34,803 bases of DNA from positions 1 to 34,803 of the forward strand of contig CAYJJU010000022.1 of NCBI GenBank assembly GCA_964370635.1, read 5' to 3'. The first letter of the stretch is position 1. Each line of letters begins with the position of its first letter. The position numbers and the translations under genes are program-made. This DNA is from SIG603 sp964370635. GTDB lineage: Bacteria > Bacillota > Clostridia > Oscillospirales > Acutalibacteraceae. The notes below the pieces were generated by a model that was not told the DNA's origin, ran no database searches, and saw only the letters and a list, made by a program, of their open reading frames with translations. This document shows positions 15,204-23,225 of this stretch, piece after piece.

Positions 15204-16557
15204 TGTCCATCATTGCAAGTTGCATCATAATGCCGCACTCTATCCTCTTTTTAAATAATTTACAGCCAATTTCATACACTCCGCTTGTCTTTGAGCCATA
15301 ATTGAAATTATTTGCGGCGCAACCGCCCGAGCAGTAAAGTTTTGCCCAGCATTTTTTGCACTCTTCACTTGAATATATATTAGTCGTTCTAAATCTGTCT
15401 TGCACCGCCGTGTTTTTTACGCCCTCATAGATATTTCCAAGCACAAAATCCCTATTTCCAACAAATTGATGACATGGATATAAGTCTCCTGTAGGTGTTA
15501 CCGCCATGTACTCACTGCCACTTCCGCAGCCTACCACTCTCTTATGCACACATGGGCCGTTTTTTAGGTCTAGAATGTAATGGTAAAATCTAAAATCATT
15601 ATTTTCTTTATGCCTTTTAATCATTTCAAGGGCAAGTTTTTCATATTCAAAGTAAAGCATTTCCAAATGTTCTTCTCTTATCGAATAAACTTCATTTATA
15701 TCCGACACCACAGGCTCCATTGAAAGCTCACAAAAGCCTAAGTCCGCCATGTGAAACACATCGTTTGTAAAATCTAAGTTATTTGCTGTAAAGGTTCCTC
15801 GCATATAATAATTTTTGCCGTTTCTTTTCTCTACAAACTCTTTAAATTTTGGCACTACTACGTCGTAGCTTCCACGCCCTTTATAGTCACTTCTTGTGGC
15901 ATCATGCACTTCTTTTCTTCCGTCAAGCGATAAAACCACGTTGTGCATTTCTTTATTGCAAAAATCTATTACCTCTTCATCAATAAGCACGCCGTTTGTT
16001 GTAAATGTAAACCTAAAATTTTTGCCCTTTTCTTTTTCTATGCCCCTTGCATACATCACTAAATCTTTGACAGTTTGCCAGTTCATTAAAGGCTCACCGC
16101 CAAAAAAGTCAACTTCTAAATTTTTTCTGCTACCAGAATTTTCTATCAAGAAATCAAATGCCCTTTTTCCAACTTCAAAACTCATAAGCGCATCTTCCCC
16201 ATGGTATTTACCTTGGGCCGCAAAGCAGTATTCACAGTTTAAATTGCAGGTATGCGACACATGAAGACACATGGCTTTTATTACCTTGCTCTCATTTTTA
16301 AAGACTAAATGCTCATACTCATCTTTTAAAAACAGCTTCTCATTTACTTTTAAATACTCTATGTCTTCCATGCAAAGCTTTACATCTTCCGGCGTTATAT
16401 CATTGTATTTATTTACGATAGTCTCCTCTATTTTTTCAGGGCTTTCATTTTCATACATAGAAATAATGTCATAAGCGACGTCGTCTACCACATGAATTGC
16501 ACCGCTTATTACATCTAAGACTATATTATACCCGTTTAATTTATATTGATGAATCAT
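15190..16557 (-). CDS. scfB: SCIFF radical SAM maturase (RRE + radical SAM + SPASM)
   Basis: Installs thioether crosslinks in the SCIFF peptide encoded just upstream. The 455 residues have a PqqD-like recognition domain at the N-terminus (about 1-80; KLNGYNIVLDVISGAIHVVD), the radical SAM cluster motif CNLNCEYCFAAQG (about 107-119), the SAM-binding glycine segment FFGGEPLMNW, and a Cys-rich SPASM region binding auxiliary 4Fe-4S clusters (GCGSGSEYMAVTPTGDLYPC, then CKKCWAKLYCSGGCAANNF and a late GCKLF). This matches the family annotated as six-Cys-in-45 modification radical SAM protein; the studied example is CteB of Clostridium thermocellum, and the products are now classed as ranthipeptides. 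Start after AGAGGTATAAA. A terminator hairpin separates it from scfA, and its end overlaps the decarboxylase gene. Confidence 0.95.
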   Translation of the reverse strand: MIHQYKLNGYNIVLDVISGAIHVVDDVAYDIISMYENESPEKIEETIVNKYNDITPEDVKLCMEDIEYLKVNEKLFLKDEYEHLVFKNESKVIKAMCLHVSHTCNLNCEYCFAAQGKYHGEDALMSFEVGKRAFDFLIENSGSRKNLEVDFFGGEPLMNWQTVKDLVMYARGIEKEKGKNFRFTFTTNGVLIDEEVIDFCNKEMHNVVLSLDGRKEVHDATRSDYKGRGSYDVVVPKFKEFVEKRNGKNYYMRGTFTANNLDFTNDVFHMADLGFCELSMEPVVSDINEVYSIREEHLEMLYFEYEKLALEMIKRHKENNDFRFYHYILDLKNGPCVHKRVVGCGSGSEYMAVTPTGDLYPCHQFVGNRDFVLGNIYEGVKNTAVQDRFRTTNIYSSEECKKCWAKLYCSGGCAANNFNYGSKTSGVYEIGCKLFKKRIECGIMMQLAMMDNDHE

Positions 16558-16582
16558 TTTATACCTCTTATATATTTAAAAT

Positions 16583-16608
16583 AAAAAATGCCGCCAATAA
16601 AGGCGGCA
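16583..16608 (-). terminator. Intrinsic terminator or attenuator between scfA and scfB
   Basis: TGCCGCC (16595-16589 side) pairs with GGCGGCA (16608-16602 side): 7-bp GC-rich stem, 6-nt loop, then TTTTTT on the minus strand. It lies in the 62 bp between precursor stop and maturase start. With no promoter visible before scfB, partial readthrough would give more precursor than enzyme. Confidence 0.75.
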
Positions 16609-16619
16609 CAATAAATAAA

Positions 16620-16760
16620 TTATTTATTTTCGCAAGGTTGATTTGCAACACCGCAAGATGTTTTACAAGCAGATTGACAAGAAGTTTGGCACTCGCCACA
16701 GCCGCCACTCACTGCGCTTTGTTTTAAATCACGAACCTCAATGGTTTTAATTCTTTCCAT
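16620..16760 (-). CDS. scfA: SCIFF precursor peptide (six Cys in 45)
   Basis: A 46-residue ribosomally made peptide precursor. It begins MERIKTIEVRDLKQSAV, a charged leader, followed by a Cys-rich core with Cys at 21, 24, 28, 32, 36 and 43 (SGGCGECQTSCQSACKTSCG, then VANQPCENK). That spacing and the GGC.ECQTSCQSACKTSC stretch match the SCIFF family very closely; family members are crosslinked by the adjacent radical SAM enzyme, with Thr/Ser/Asn near each Cys as candidate acceptors. The ATG follows GGAGAG at good spacing. It has its own promoter and is followed by an intrinsic terminator and then scfB. No transporter or dedicated protease is next to it, as is usual for SCIFF loci; its biological role is not settled. 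Confidence 0.95.
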   Translation of the reverse strand: MERIKTIEVRDLKQSAVSGGCGECQTSCQSACKTSCGVANQPCENK

Positions 16761-16797
16761 AAGTACTCTCCATTTCTAAAAACATATTTACCTTATT

Positions 16798-16826
16798 ATA
16801 ATAATCTACAATGAAGTAAAAGTCAA
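16798..16826 (-). promoter_or_regulatory. Promoter of the SCIFF operon
   Basis: Minus strand: TTGACT (16826-16821), 17-bp spacer, TATTAT (16803-16798); an overlapping TATAAT is at a 20-bp spacer. It starts 7 bp beyond the amidohydrolase stop and gives a leader of about 30 nt. Confidence 0.6.
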
Positions 16827-16833
16827 GATTTTT

Positions 16834-17979
16834 TTAAGCCTTGTAGGCTATTTTGCCGTCTACTATGGTAACAAAGACCTCCGCCGCTATGTCGCTTAGT
16901 GGGTTCCCGTTCCATATTGCTATGTCCGCATCTTTTCCTACTTCTAAGCTACCGACTCTGTCGCCAATTCCGCAAAGCTTTGCAGGGTTAATTGTGATAG
17001 CCTTAAAAGCCTCCTCTTCGCATAGTCCTGATTTTACGGCAAGGCCTGCACAAAGCGAGATGTATTCTAGCGGAATTACAGGTGCGTCTGTGATAATTGC
17101 TATGGGAACACCCGCCGCATGTAAATCCGCCGGTGTGTTAAAGCTTTTATTTCTAAGCTCAATTTTTGTTTTGCTTCCAAAAGATGGGCCTACAAACGCA
17201 GGAAGTTTTTCATCTGCAATTTCTTTTGCAATTAAAGAGCCGTCTGTGCAGTGGTCTAAAGTGATGTCTAAGTCAAACTCTTTTGCTATTCTTATTGCAG
17301 TAAAAATGTCGTCTGCCCTGTGGGCATGCGCTTTTAGTGGAATTTCTTTTTTCATTACGGGAATCATAGCCTCAAGTTTCATGTCAAAACTTTTGTCTTC
17401 ACCGTTTTCTTTATCGGCCATGTATTTTTTTGTCTTAAATAAAAGCTCACGAAGCTCTGCCGCAACCGCCATACGGGTTTGAGGCGATTTTTTAAGTGCA
17501 GTGTAGCATCTTTTTGGGTTTTCACCAAAGGCAATTTTCATTGCAATTGGGTCTTTTATTATCATGTCGTCCACTCTGTTCCCAAAAAGTTTAATCGCTG
17601 TGAATGTTCCACCAACTACATTTGCACTGCCAGGGCCTGTAACAGCCGTTGTAACGCCTGATTTTATCGCATTGTCAAACGCCTCGTCGTGTGGATTTAT
17701 AGAGTCAATCGCACGAAGTTGTGGAGTTATTGGGTCGACTATTTCATTATAATCTCTGCCTTCCCAGCCCATGCCTTCATTATCAAGTCCTATATGACAG
17801 TGAGCCTCAACAAAGCCCGGAAGCACAAGTTTTCCCTTTGCGTCTATAACTTCCACATCACTTGGTGCATCCACAGTTTTGCCAATTGCTTTAATTTTGC
17901 CGTTTTCAATAAGTATTTGCCCGTTTTCAATGTCGCCGTTTGCCATGGTTTTTATAAGTCCATTTTTAATAAGTATCAT
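16834..17979 (-). CDS. Amidohydrolase-superfamily metal enzyme
   Basis: Cytoplasmic TIM-barrel hydrolase of unknown substrate, nearest in style to imidazolonepropionase-like amidohydrolases. The 381 residues have the small beta-sandwich N-terminus (MILIKNGLIKTMANGDIENG), the metal motif FVEAHCHIGLD (about 55-65; His-x-His), further likely metal ligands in LKAHAHRADD (about 215) and TLDHCTDGS (about 240), and ITDAPVIPLEY supplying the catalytic Asp (about 295). The end (VGSLEVGKDADIAIWNGNPL) is the classic superfamily tail. Start at an ATG after AAGGAGTGATAATA. It has an extended -10 promoter of its own between it and recQ. Confidence 0.88.
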   Translation of the reverse strand: MILIKNGLIKTMANGDIENGQILIENGKIKAIGKTVDAPSDVEVIDAKGKLVLPGFVEAHCHIGLDNEGMGWEGRDYNEIVDPITPQLRAIDSINPHDEAFDNAIKSGVTTAVTGPGSANVVGGTFTAIKLFGNRVDDMIIKDPIAMKIAFGENPKRCYTALKKSPQTRMAVAAELRELLFKTKKYMADKENGEDKSFDMKLEAMIPVMKKEIPLKAHAHRADDIFTAIRIAKEFDLDITLDHCTDGSLIAKEIADEKLPAFVGPSFGSKTKIELRNKSFNTPADLHAAGVPIAIITDAPVIPLEYISLCAGLAVKSGLCEEEAFKAITINPAKLCGIGDRVGSLEVGKDADIAIWNGNPLSDIAAEVFVTIVDGKIAYKA

Positions 17980-18009
17980 TTATTATCACTCCTTGAATTT
18001 TCTTTTTGT

Positions 18010-18038
18010 ATTGTATCACAATTTGTCAGTAAACACAA
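18010..18038 (-). promoter_or_regulatory. Extended -10 promoter of the amidohydrolase gene
   Basis: Minus strand: TTGTGT (18038-18033), 17-bp spacer ending in TGA, TACAAT (18015-18010). The TG one base before the -10 makes it an extended -10 site. Confidence 0.6.
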
Positions 18039-18041
18039 ACT

Positions 18042-19856
18042 TTAATTTTCATCACAGTATGCATTTATGGCTTTTACAAAGCGTTCTCCATATCTTTCAA
18101 GCTTTTCTTTGCCCACACCCGAAATTTTATGGAACTCACTTAGATTTTTTGGAATTTTATCAGACATCTCTATCAGTGTTTTATCCGAAAAAATTACAAA
18201 GGCGGGCACATTTTGCACTTTTGCTATGTCCATTCTTAGTTTTTTTAGCATTTCAAACAGTTCTTTATTCATAACAGCGTTTGCTTTGCTTGATGTATTC
18301 TTAGTTTTTTCTTTCTCTTTTACTATTTTTGTTACAAGCCGCACTTTACCCTTTAATACGTCGGGAGATTTTTTTGTCAGCTTCAAGACTTTATATTCGC
18401 CTTCACTTTGTGCCAAATACTCTTTTTCAAGCAAGAAATCTATAATCGCCCTAAGTTCAGTCACGCTCTTTTCACTTATACTATAGGTCGACAGTTTGTC
18501 AAAGCCCATGTTAAGCACTTTTTCATTTTTGCTTCCCCTTAATATATCCACCACCATGACAGTTCCAAATCGCTCTTTAACCCTAAATACGCATGAAAGT
18601 ATTTTTTGTGCCTCAACCGTTATGTCAAGCTCTTCAAAATTCGTGTCGCAGTTACTGCAGTAACCGCAAAAAGCCGTAGGTTTTTCTCCAAAATACTTTA
18701 ATATATAGGCTCTCAAGCACTCACTTGTGGTGCAGTAAAAAGTCATGTCACGAAGACGCTTATACTCCCTTGATTTAAGCTTTTTGATACTGGCCTCATC
18801 TAGCTCACTATCTTCATAAGAGTGGTCTATAAGCCATTCATTAAGCCTTACATCTTGTGGGCTATACAGCAGTAGGCATTTTGCCAAATTGCCGTCTCGC
18901 CCTGCCCTGCCTGCCTCTTGATAATAGCTTTCTATGTCTCTTGGCATGTTGTAATGCACGACAAACGACACATTTGACTTATCTATTCCCATGCCAAAGG
19001 CGTTGGTTGCGACCATTACATCATATTTATCTCTTAAAAAATCATTTTGATTATTTTTTCTTATCGTGTCGCTAAGCCCTGCGTGATAAAATGCCGATTT
19101 TATATTGTTTCTATTTAAAAACTCGCAGACTTCCTCTGTAAGTCTTCTTGAAAGGCAGTAGATAATTCCGCACTCGTTTTTTCTTTTTGACAAAAAATTC
19201 AGAAGCTCCTCTTCCTTGTCCTTTGTGTTTATGACTTCAAAATATAAATTCTCCCTATCAAAGCCCGTGACTAAAATTTCAGGATTTTCAAGGCCTAGCA
19301 TGTCTACTATGTCTTGACGCACTTTTATAGTCGCAGTTGCGGTAAAGGCAGATATCACAGGTCTTTTGGAGAGTTTTTCTATAAACACTGGAATATCCAG
19401 ATAACTCTGCCTAAAATCTTGACCCCATTTAGATATGCAGTGCGCCTCATCCACACAAAGCATAGCAATATTAGCATTAGTGGCGAAATGCAAAAACGCA
19501 GGAGTTAAAAGCCTTTCGGGGGCTACATATATAATTTTATACACACCGTTTTCGGCATTTTCCATAGCCTCATACATTTGCATTTGGTTTAAAGAAGAGT
19601 TTATAAACGCCGCAGGTATGCCCGACTGTGTGAGCGACATTACCTGATCTTGCATGAGAGAGATAAGCGGCGACACCACTATTGTTATTCCCTTAAAAAG
19701 CACTCCAGGAATTTGGTAACAAATTGATTTACCCGCACCCGTTGGCATAATTCCAAGTGCGTCTTTATTCTCTAAAACCGAATTAATGATTTCTTCTTGC
19801 CCCTCCCTAAAATTTTGGTAGCCAAAATATTCGTACAGCACTTTATATATATCCAA
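18042..19856 (-). CDS. recQ: RecQ-type ATP-dependent DNA helicase, TTG start
   Basis: 3'-5' helicase for recombination and fork repair. The 604 residues contain motif 0 with YFGYQNFREGQEEII, Walker A IMPTGAGKSICYQIP (about 36-50), the DEAH box CVDEAHCISKWGQDFRQ (about 133-149), SAFTATAT, motif VI QEAGRAGRDG, a four-Cys zinc region (CLRAYILKYFGEK...CGYCSNCD, about 375-400), a winged-helix RQC region and a C-terminal HRDC domain (IPKNLSEFHKISGVGKEKLE). The start is TTG at 19856, 7 bp after GAGGTGA; the ATG at 19860 is in another frame and stops after five codons. Length fits the family (about 590-610). Confidence 0.95.
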   Translation of the reverse strand: MDIYKVLYEYFGYQNFREGQEEIINSVLENKDALGIMPTGAGKSICYQIPGVLFKGITIVVSPLISLMQDQVMSLTQSGIPAAFINSSLNQMQMYEAMENAENGVYKIIYVAPERLLTPAFLHFATNANIAMLCVDEAHCISKWGQDFRQSYLDIPVFIEKLSKRPVISAFTATATIKVRQDIVDMLGLENPEILVTGFDRENLYFEVINTKDKEEELLNFLSKRKNECGIIYCLSRRLTEEVCEFLNRNNIKSAFYHAGLSDTIRKNNQNDFLRDKYDVMVATNAFGMGIDKSNVSFVVHYNMPRDIESYYQEAGRAGRDGNLAKCLLLYSPQDVRLNEWLIDHSYEDSELDEASIKKLKSREYKRLRDMTFYCTTSECLRAYILKYFGEKPTAFCGYCSNCDTNFEELDITVEAQKILSCVFRVKERFGTVMVVDILRGSKNEKVLNMGFDKLSTYSISEKSVTELRAIIDFLLEKEYLAQSEGEYKVLKLTKKSPDVLKGKVRLVTKIVKEKEKTKNTSSKANAVMNKELFEMLKKLRMDIAKVQNVPAFVIFSDKTLIEMSDKIPKNLSEFHKISGVGKEKLERYGERFVKAINAYCDEN

Positions 19857-19954
19857 TCATATCACCTCACTTAATTAATTTTACTACAATTTCAAAATTT
19901 TTTCCAGTAAAAAGCAAGACTTTTATTTTTTTAAAAAATAATTTTGTCGAACCC

Positions 19955-19983
19955 TTGTATATTTCTATTTTTAGTAGTATAAT
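19955..19983 (+). promoter_or_regulatory. Promoter of the ComFB-like gene
   Basis: TTGTAT (19955-19960), 17-bp spacer, perfect TATAAT (19978-19983), about 34 bp upstream of the start codon. Confidence 0.65.
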
Positions 19984-20016
19984 TTTATTGGATAATAAAT
20001 TCGGGAGGTAACAGTT

Positions 20017-20307
20017 ATGAGTAAATATGTAAATTTAATGGAAGAAGTCGTAGAAATGCATTTTGACAATGTTTGTAAAAATATTGATTGTTGTACCTGT
20101 AGCACATGCAGAAATGACATTATCGCCTTGGCTTTAAACAAATTGCCGCCGAAGTATTTTGCTTCACATAAAGGCGAGTTATTTTCTAAGCTTCAAACTG
20201 TAAGCACGCAGTATACAGTAGATGTTATAAGGGCGCTAACAGAGGCAGCTACTACTATTGCAAAAAAACCAAGACACGATGAGTGCGAGACAAAGGAAGA
20301 AAAGTAA
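20017..20307 (+). CDS. ComFB-family small protein
   Basis: The 96 residues match the late competence protein ComFB family: an N-terminal helix (YVNLMEEVVEMHFDNVCKNI), a Cys knuckle (CCTCSTCRNDIIALALNKLP, about 27-46) likely to bind zinc, and a helical C-terminal half (QTVSTQYTVDVIRALTEAAT) with a charged tail. In Bacillus, ComFB sits between comFA and comFC but is not essential for DNA uptake; some cyanobacterial ComFB proteins bind cyclic dinucleotides. Here it stands alone with its own promoter and terminator, away from any comF genes, so a signalling role rather than DNA uptake is possible (inference). Start follows GGGAGGTAACAGTT. Confidence 0.8.
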   Translation: MSKYVNLMEEVVEMHFDNVCKNIDCCTCSTCRNDIIALALNKLPPKYFASHKGELFSKLQTVSTQYTVDVIRALTEAATTIAKKPRHDECETKEEK

Positions 20308-20317
20308 TTAAAAATCA

Positions 20318-20374
20318 TACCGACCACCAAAAGTTAGATTTATAAACTAACGATTAGGCGGTCGGTATTTTTTT
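20318..20374 (+). terminator. Strong intrinsic terminator after the ComFB-like gene
   Basis: TACCGACC (20318-20325) pairs with GGTCGGTA (20360-20367); an inner stem GTTAG (20333-20337) with CTAAC (20347-20351) stacks on it. TTTTTTT follows at 20368-20374. Confidence 0.9.
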
Positions 20375-20410
20375 GCAAATTTTTAACTTAAGTAATAGTG
20401 AAATAAACAT

Positions 20411-20432
20411 AATCAAAAAATGCGAAGCATTT
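20411..20432 (-). terminator. Possible terminator of the tyrS/PurF-like message
   Basis: On the minus strand, AAATGC-TTC-GCATTT is followed by more T residues. It lies 37 bp past the stop of the PurF-like gene, beyond an A/T-only stretch (20437-20470) rich in TTATTAATT-like repeats. The stem is short and weak, so this is tentative. Confidence 0.45.
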
Positions 20433-20468
20433 CACCACAATTATTAATTAATAATTATTAACTATTAA

Positions 20469-21875
20469 TTACTCCTTACCTGTCCAACAATACGTGCACA
20501 GTTTACAGGGTTCTATTCCTATCGACTGGACTAAATCGTCGACTCTGTGGTATCTAAGTGTTGTAAAATTGAGTTGTTTCCTTATCATTTCAAGCATGCC
20601 TTCATAGTTTTTGCTGTCTGGATTTGCATAGTCAAAAAGCAATTCCTCGCTTACATTGTCGCCCTCTCGCTCTTTTATGACCCTTCTTGTAATAAGGTCA
20701 AAAATCGAGCCTGAACGCGAGAAGTTTAGATATTTACAGCCATATAAAAGCGGAGGACATGCAGGTCTTATGTGCACTTCTTTCGCCCCGCTACTATATA
20801 AAAACTCTGTCGTTTCGCCAAGCTGAGTTCCACGCACTATAGAGTCATCTATTAACAGCAAATCTTTATTTTTTATAAGCGCATCAACAGGGATTAGTTT
20901 CATTTTTGCGATTAGGTTCCTTTGCGCCTGTTTTTGTGGCATAAATGATCTGGGCCATGTTGGCGTGTACTTAATAAACGGCCTTGCAAAAGGTACTCCT
21001 GACTCATTTGCATAGCCTATTGCATGTGCAATTCCAGAGTCCGGCACGCCTGCGACTATATCGGGCGATACATTATCTCTTTTAGCTAGAAGTTTTCCGC
21101 ATTCATATCTCATAGCCTCGACATTTACGCCCTCGTATGAAGATGTGGGATAGCCATAATACACCCATAAAAACGAGCAAATTTTCATGTCTTTTTTTGG
21201 CGCTTCTACCTGATATGCTTTGTCCGGGCTAATAAAATATATTTCACTCGGCCCTAGTTCATGGTGAAAACTGTATCCCAAATTAACATAAGCAAAATCT
21301 TCAAAAGATGCGCAGTATGCATCTTTTTTCTTGCCTATAATTATAGGTGTTCTTCCAAGCCTGTCACGAGCGGCATATATACCGTCTTTTGTCATGACAA
21401 GCATCGACATTGAGCCGTCTATTATTTCTTGAACATATTTTATGCCCTCGATCAAATCATCTTTCTGATTAATAAGTGCAGCCACAAGTTCTGTGGAGTT
21501 TATCTTGCCACCACTAAGCTCTAAAAAGTGAGTGTTACCATTTTTAAACGTCTGTTTTAAAAGCTCTTCTTTATTATTAATCTTTCCAACAGTAGTAATT
21601 GCATAGCTTCCAAAACTTGCATTTATTACCAAAGGCTGAGGATACATGTCTGCTATACAGCCTATGCCTATATTACCTTCAAGTTCTTCAAGGTCATTTT
21701 CAAACTTTGTTCTAAACGGTGTATTTTGTATGTTGTGTATGGATTTGTTAAAAAACTCTCCGTCATACACTGCCATACCGCCTCTGTAAGTACCTAAATG
21801 AGAATGATAGTCAACACCGAAAAACAAATCTAAAGTGCAACTATTTTTTGACGCAACGCCAAACATACCGCCCAT
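20469..21875 (-). CDS. PurF-like amidophosphoribosyltransferase paralogue lacking the glutaminase Cys
   Basis: PurF makes phosphoribosylamine from PRPP and glutamine. These 468 residues keep the phosphoribosyltransferase half: VAGVPDSGIAHAIGYA (about 270-285) and the PRPP loop LLLIDDSIVRGTQ (about 341-353). Probable 4Fe-4S Cys are also kept, in KICSFLWVYYGYP, LLYGCKY and the C-terminal CKLCTYCWTGKE. The glutaminase half is odd: it begins MGGMFGV where PurF has a catalytic Cys as in CGVFGI, and the usual HRGQES is YRGGMA. An in-frame stop lies five codons before the ATG, so no longer form exists. It may use free ammonia or do something else. Start after AAGGAGATAAAATT; 57 bp after tyrS with no terminator seen between. 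Confidence 0.85.
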   Translation of the reverse strand: MGGMFGVASKNSCTLDLFFGVDYHSHLGTYRGGMAVYDGEFFNKSIHNIQNTPFRTKFENDLEELEGNIGIGCIADMYPQPLVINASFGSYAITTVGKINNKEELLKQTFKNGNTHFLELSGGKINSTELVAALINQKDDLIEGIKYVQEIIDGSMSMLVMTKDGIYAARDRLGRTPIIIGKKKDAYCASFEDFAYVNLGYSFHHELGPSEIYFISPDKAYQVEAPKKDMKICSFLWVYYGYPTSSYEGVNVEAMRYECGKLLAKRDNVSPDIVAGVPDSGIAHAIGYANESGVPFARPFIKYTPTWPRSFMPQKQAQRNLIAKMKLIPVDALIKNKDLLLIDDSIVRGTQLGETTEFLYSSGAKEVHIRPACPPLLYGCKYLNFSRSGSIFDLITRRVIKEREGDNVSEELLFDYANPDSKNYEGMLEMIRKQLNFTTLRYHRVDDLVQSIGIEPCKLCTYCWTGKE

Positions 21876-21932
21876 AATTTTATCTCCTTATATTTTATAT
21901 AATTATTTTATCACATCATATTGAGTCTTTAA

Positions 21933-23159
21933 TTATGAAAGAGTAATTTTATGGAAAACTTTTTTGCCTTTTTTAACTACTATATATCCTTTTTCAAAAG
22001 CCTCTTTAAGAACATTTTGCTTAGGATCGCTTACTTTTTCATCGTCTATGCTGACTCCGCCTTGCTGCACAAGACGTCTAGCCTCTGCCTTTGACGGTGT
22101 AAGACCTGAATTTACAAGTAAATCTAAGATATTTAAACCCTCGCCATCAAAAAGCGAAGCCTCTAAAGCACTGCCCGGCATGTTATCTGCGCTTACTCCT
22201 TTTGAAAATAGAGCCTTTGCGGCATCTCTTGCCTTAATAGCTTCTTCTTCACTGTGTACAAGTTTTGTAAGCTCAAACGCAAGTATCTCTTTTGCGGTAT
22301 TTAGCTGTGCACCTTCCCATGAGTCCATTTCTCTTATCTCTTCCATTGGTAGGAATGTAAGCATTTTAATGCATTTTAACACGTCACCGTCATCGACATT
22401 TCTCCAGTATTGGAAGAAGTCAAACGGCGAGGTTTTCTCAGGGTCTAGCCACACTGCTCCACTTTGAGTTTTACCCATTTTTTTACCCTCTGAATTTAAA
22501 AGCAGGGTGATAGTCATAACATGCGCGTCTTTTCTTAGTTTCTTTCTTATAAGCTCTGTACCACCTAGCATATTGCTCCATTGGTCGTCGCCACCAAACT
22601 GTAAATTACAGTTGTAATCTTTAAACAAGGCATAAAAATCATAGCTTTGCATTATCATGTAGTTAAACTCTAAAAAGCTAAGTCCCTTAGCCATTCTTTG
22701 CTTGTAGCACTCTGCGCTTAGCATTTTGTTAACACTAAAACAAGCTCCAACTTCTCTTAAAAGCTCTACATAATTAAGTTTTAAAAGCCAGTCTGCATTA
22801 TTTACCATTAAAGCCTTGCCCTCTGAGAAATCTATAAACTTGCTCATTTGCTCTTTAAATCTATTGCAGTTATGCTTTATATCCTCATCGCTTAAAACAT
22901 TTCTCATGTCAGTTCTACCCGATGGGTCACCGACCATTCCTGTGCCTCCGCCTAAAAGCGCTATAGGCTTATTGCCTGCCATTTGAAGTCTTTTCATAAG
23001 GCAAAGTGCCATAAAGTGACCTACATGTAGGCTGTCTGCCGTGGGGTCAAAGCCTATGTAAAACGTTGCCTCACCATTGTTTATAAGCTTTTTAATTTCT
23101 TCCTCGTTTGATACTTGGGCTATAAGGCCCCTTTCTTGTAGTTCTTCAAAAATACCCAT
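21933..23159 (-). CDS. tyrS: Tyrosyl-tRNA synthetase
   Basis: Class Ic synthetase that charges tRNA-Tyr. The 408 residues have the Rossmann fold with the HIGH-equivalent HVGHFMAL (about 46-53), Tyr-binding GGDDQWSNMLGG (about 190-201), the KMSKS-equivalent GKKMGKTQSG (about 229), and a C-terminal S4 RNA-binding domain (LLVNSGLTPSKAEARRLVQQ). The open frame runs 44 codons further upstream into the T-box leader, but the ATG at 23159 begins MGIFEELQERGLIAQ, as in other TyrRS proteins, and follows GAAAGGATT. Expression is set by the T-box in front of it. The sequence resembles the TyrS form common in Firmicutes. Confidence 0.97.
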   Translation of the reverse strand: MGIFEELQERGLIAQVSNEEEIKKLINNGEATFYIGFDPTADSLHVGHFMALCLMKRLQMAGNKPIALLGGGTGMVGDPSGRTDMRNVLSDEDIKHNCNRFKEQMSKFIDFSEGKALMVNNADWLLKLNYVELLREVGACFSVNKMLSAECYKQRMAKGLSFLEFNYMIMQSYDFYALFKDYNCNLQFGGDDQWSNMLGGTELIRKKLRKDAHVMTITLLLNSEGKKMGKTQSGAVWLDPEKTSPFDFFQYWRNVDDGDVLKCIKMLTFLPMEEIREMDSWEGAQLNTAKEILAFELTKLVHSEEEAIKARDAAKALFSKGVSADNMPGSALEASLFDGEGLNILDLLVNSGLTPSKAEARRLVQQGGVSIDDEKVSDPKQNVLKEAFEKGYIVVKKGKKVFHKITLS

Positions 23160-23190
23160 ATTTTTCAATCCTTTCAATTTTTGCAGAGAA

Positions 23191-23225
23191 AATATAAAAG
23201 CCCCCTGCACTATTATGCAGAGGGC
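23191..23225 (-). terminator. T-box regulated terminator
   Basis: GCCCTCTGCA (23225-23216) pairs with TGCAGGGGGC (23209-23200), allowing a G-T pair, and is followed by TTTTATATTTT on the minus strand. It competes with the antiterminator carrying TGGTACCGCGG. Confidence 0.9.

Noticed and set aside
19846..19860. ATG at 19860 as the recQ start
   Set aside because: It is in another frame and stops after five codons; it also lies too close to GAGGTG. TTG at 19856 is in frame and well spaced.
20437..20470. A/T-only TTATTAATT repeats as an origin or DNA-unwinding element
   Set aside because: Low-complexity A/T runs are frequent between genes in low-GC genomes; no iterons or replication initiator gene are attached.
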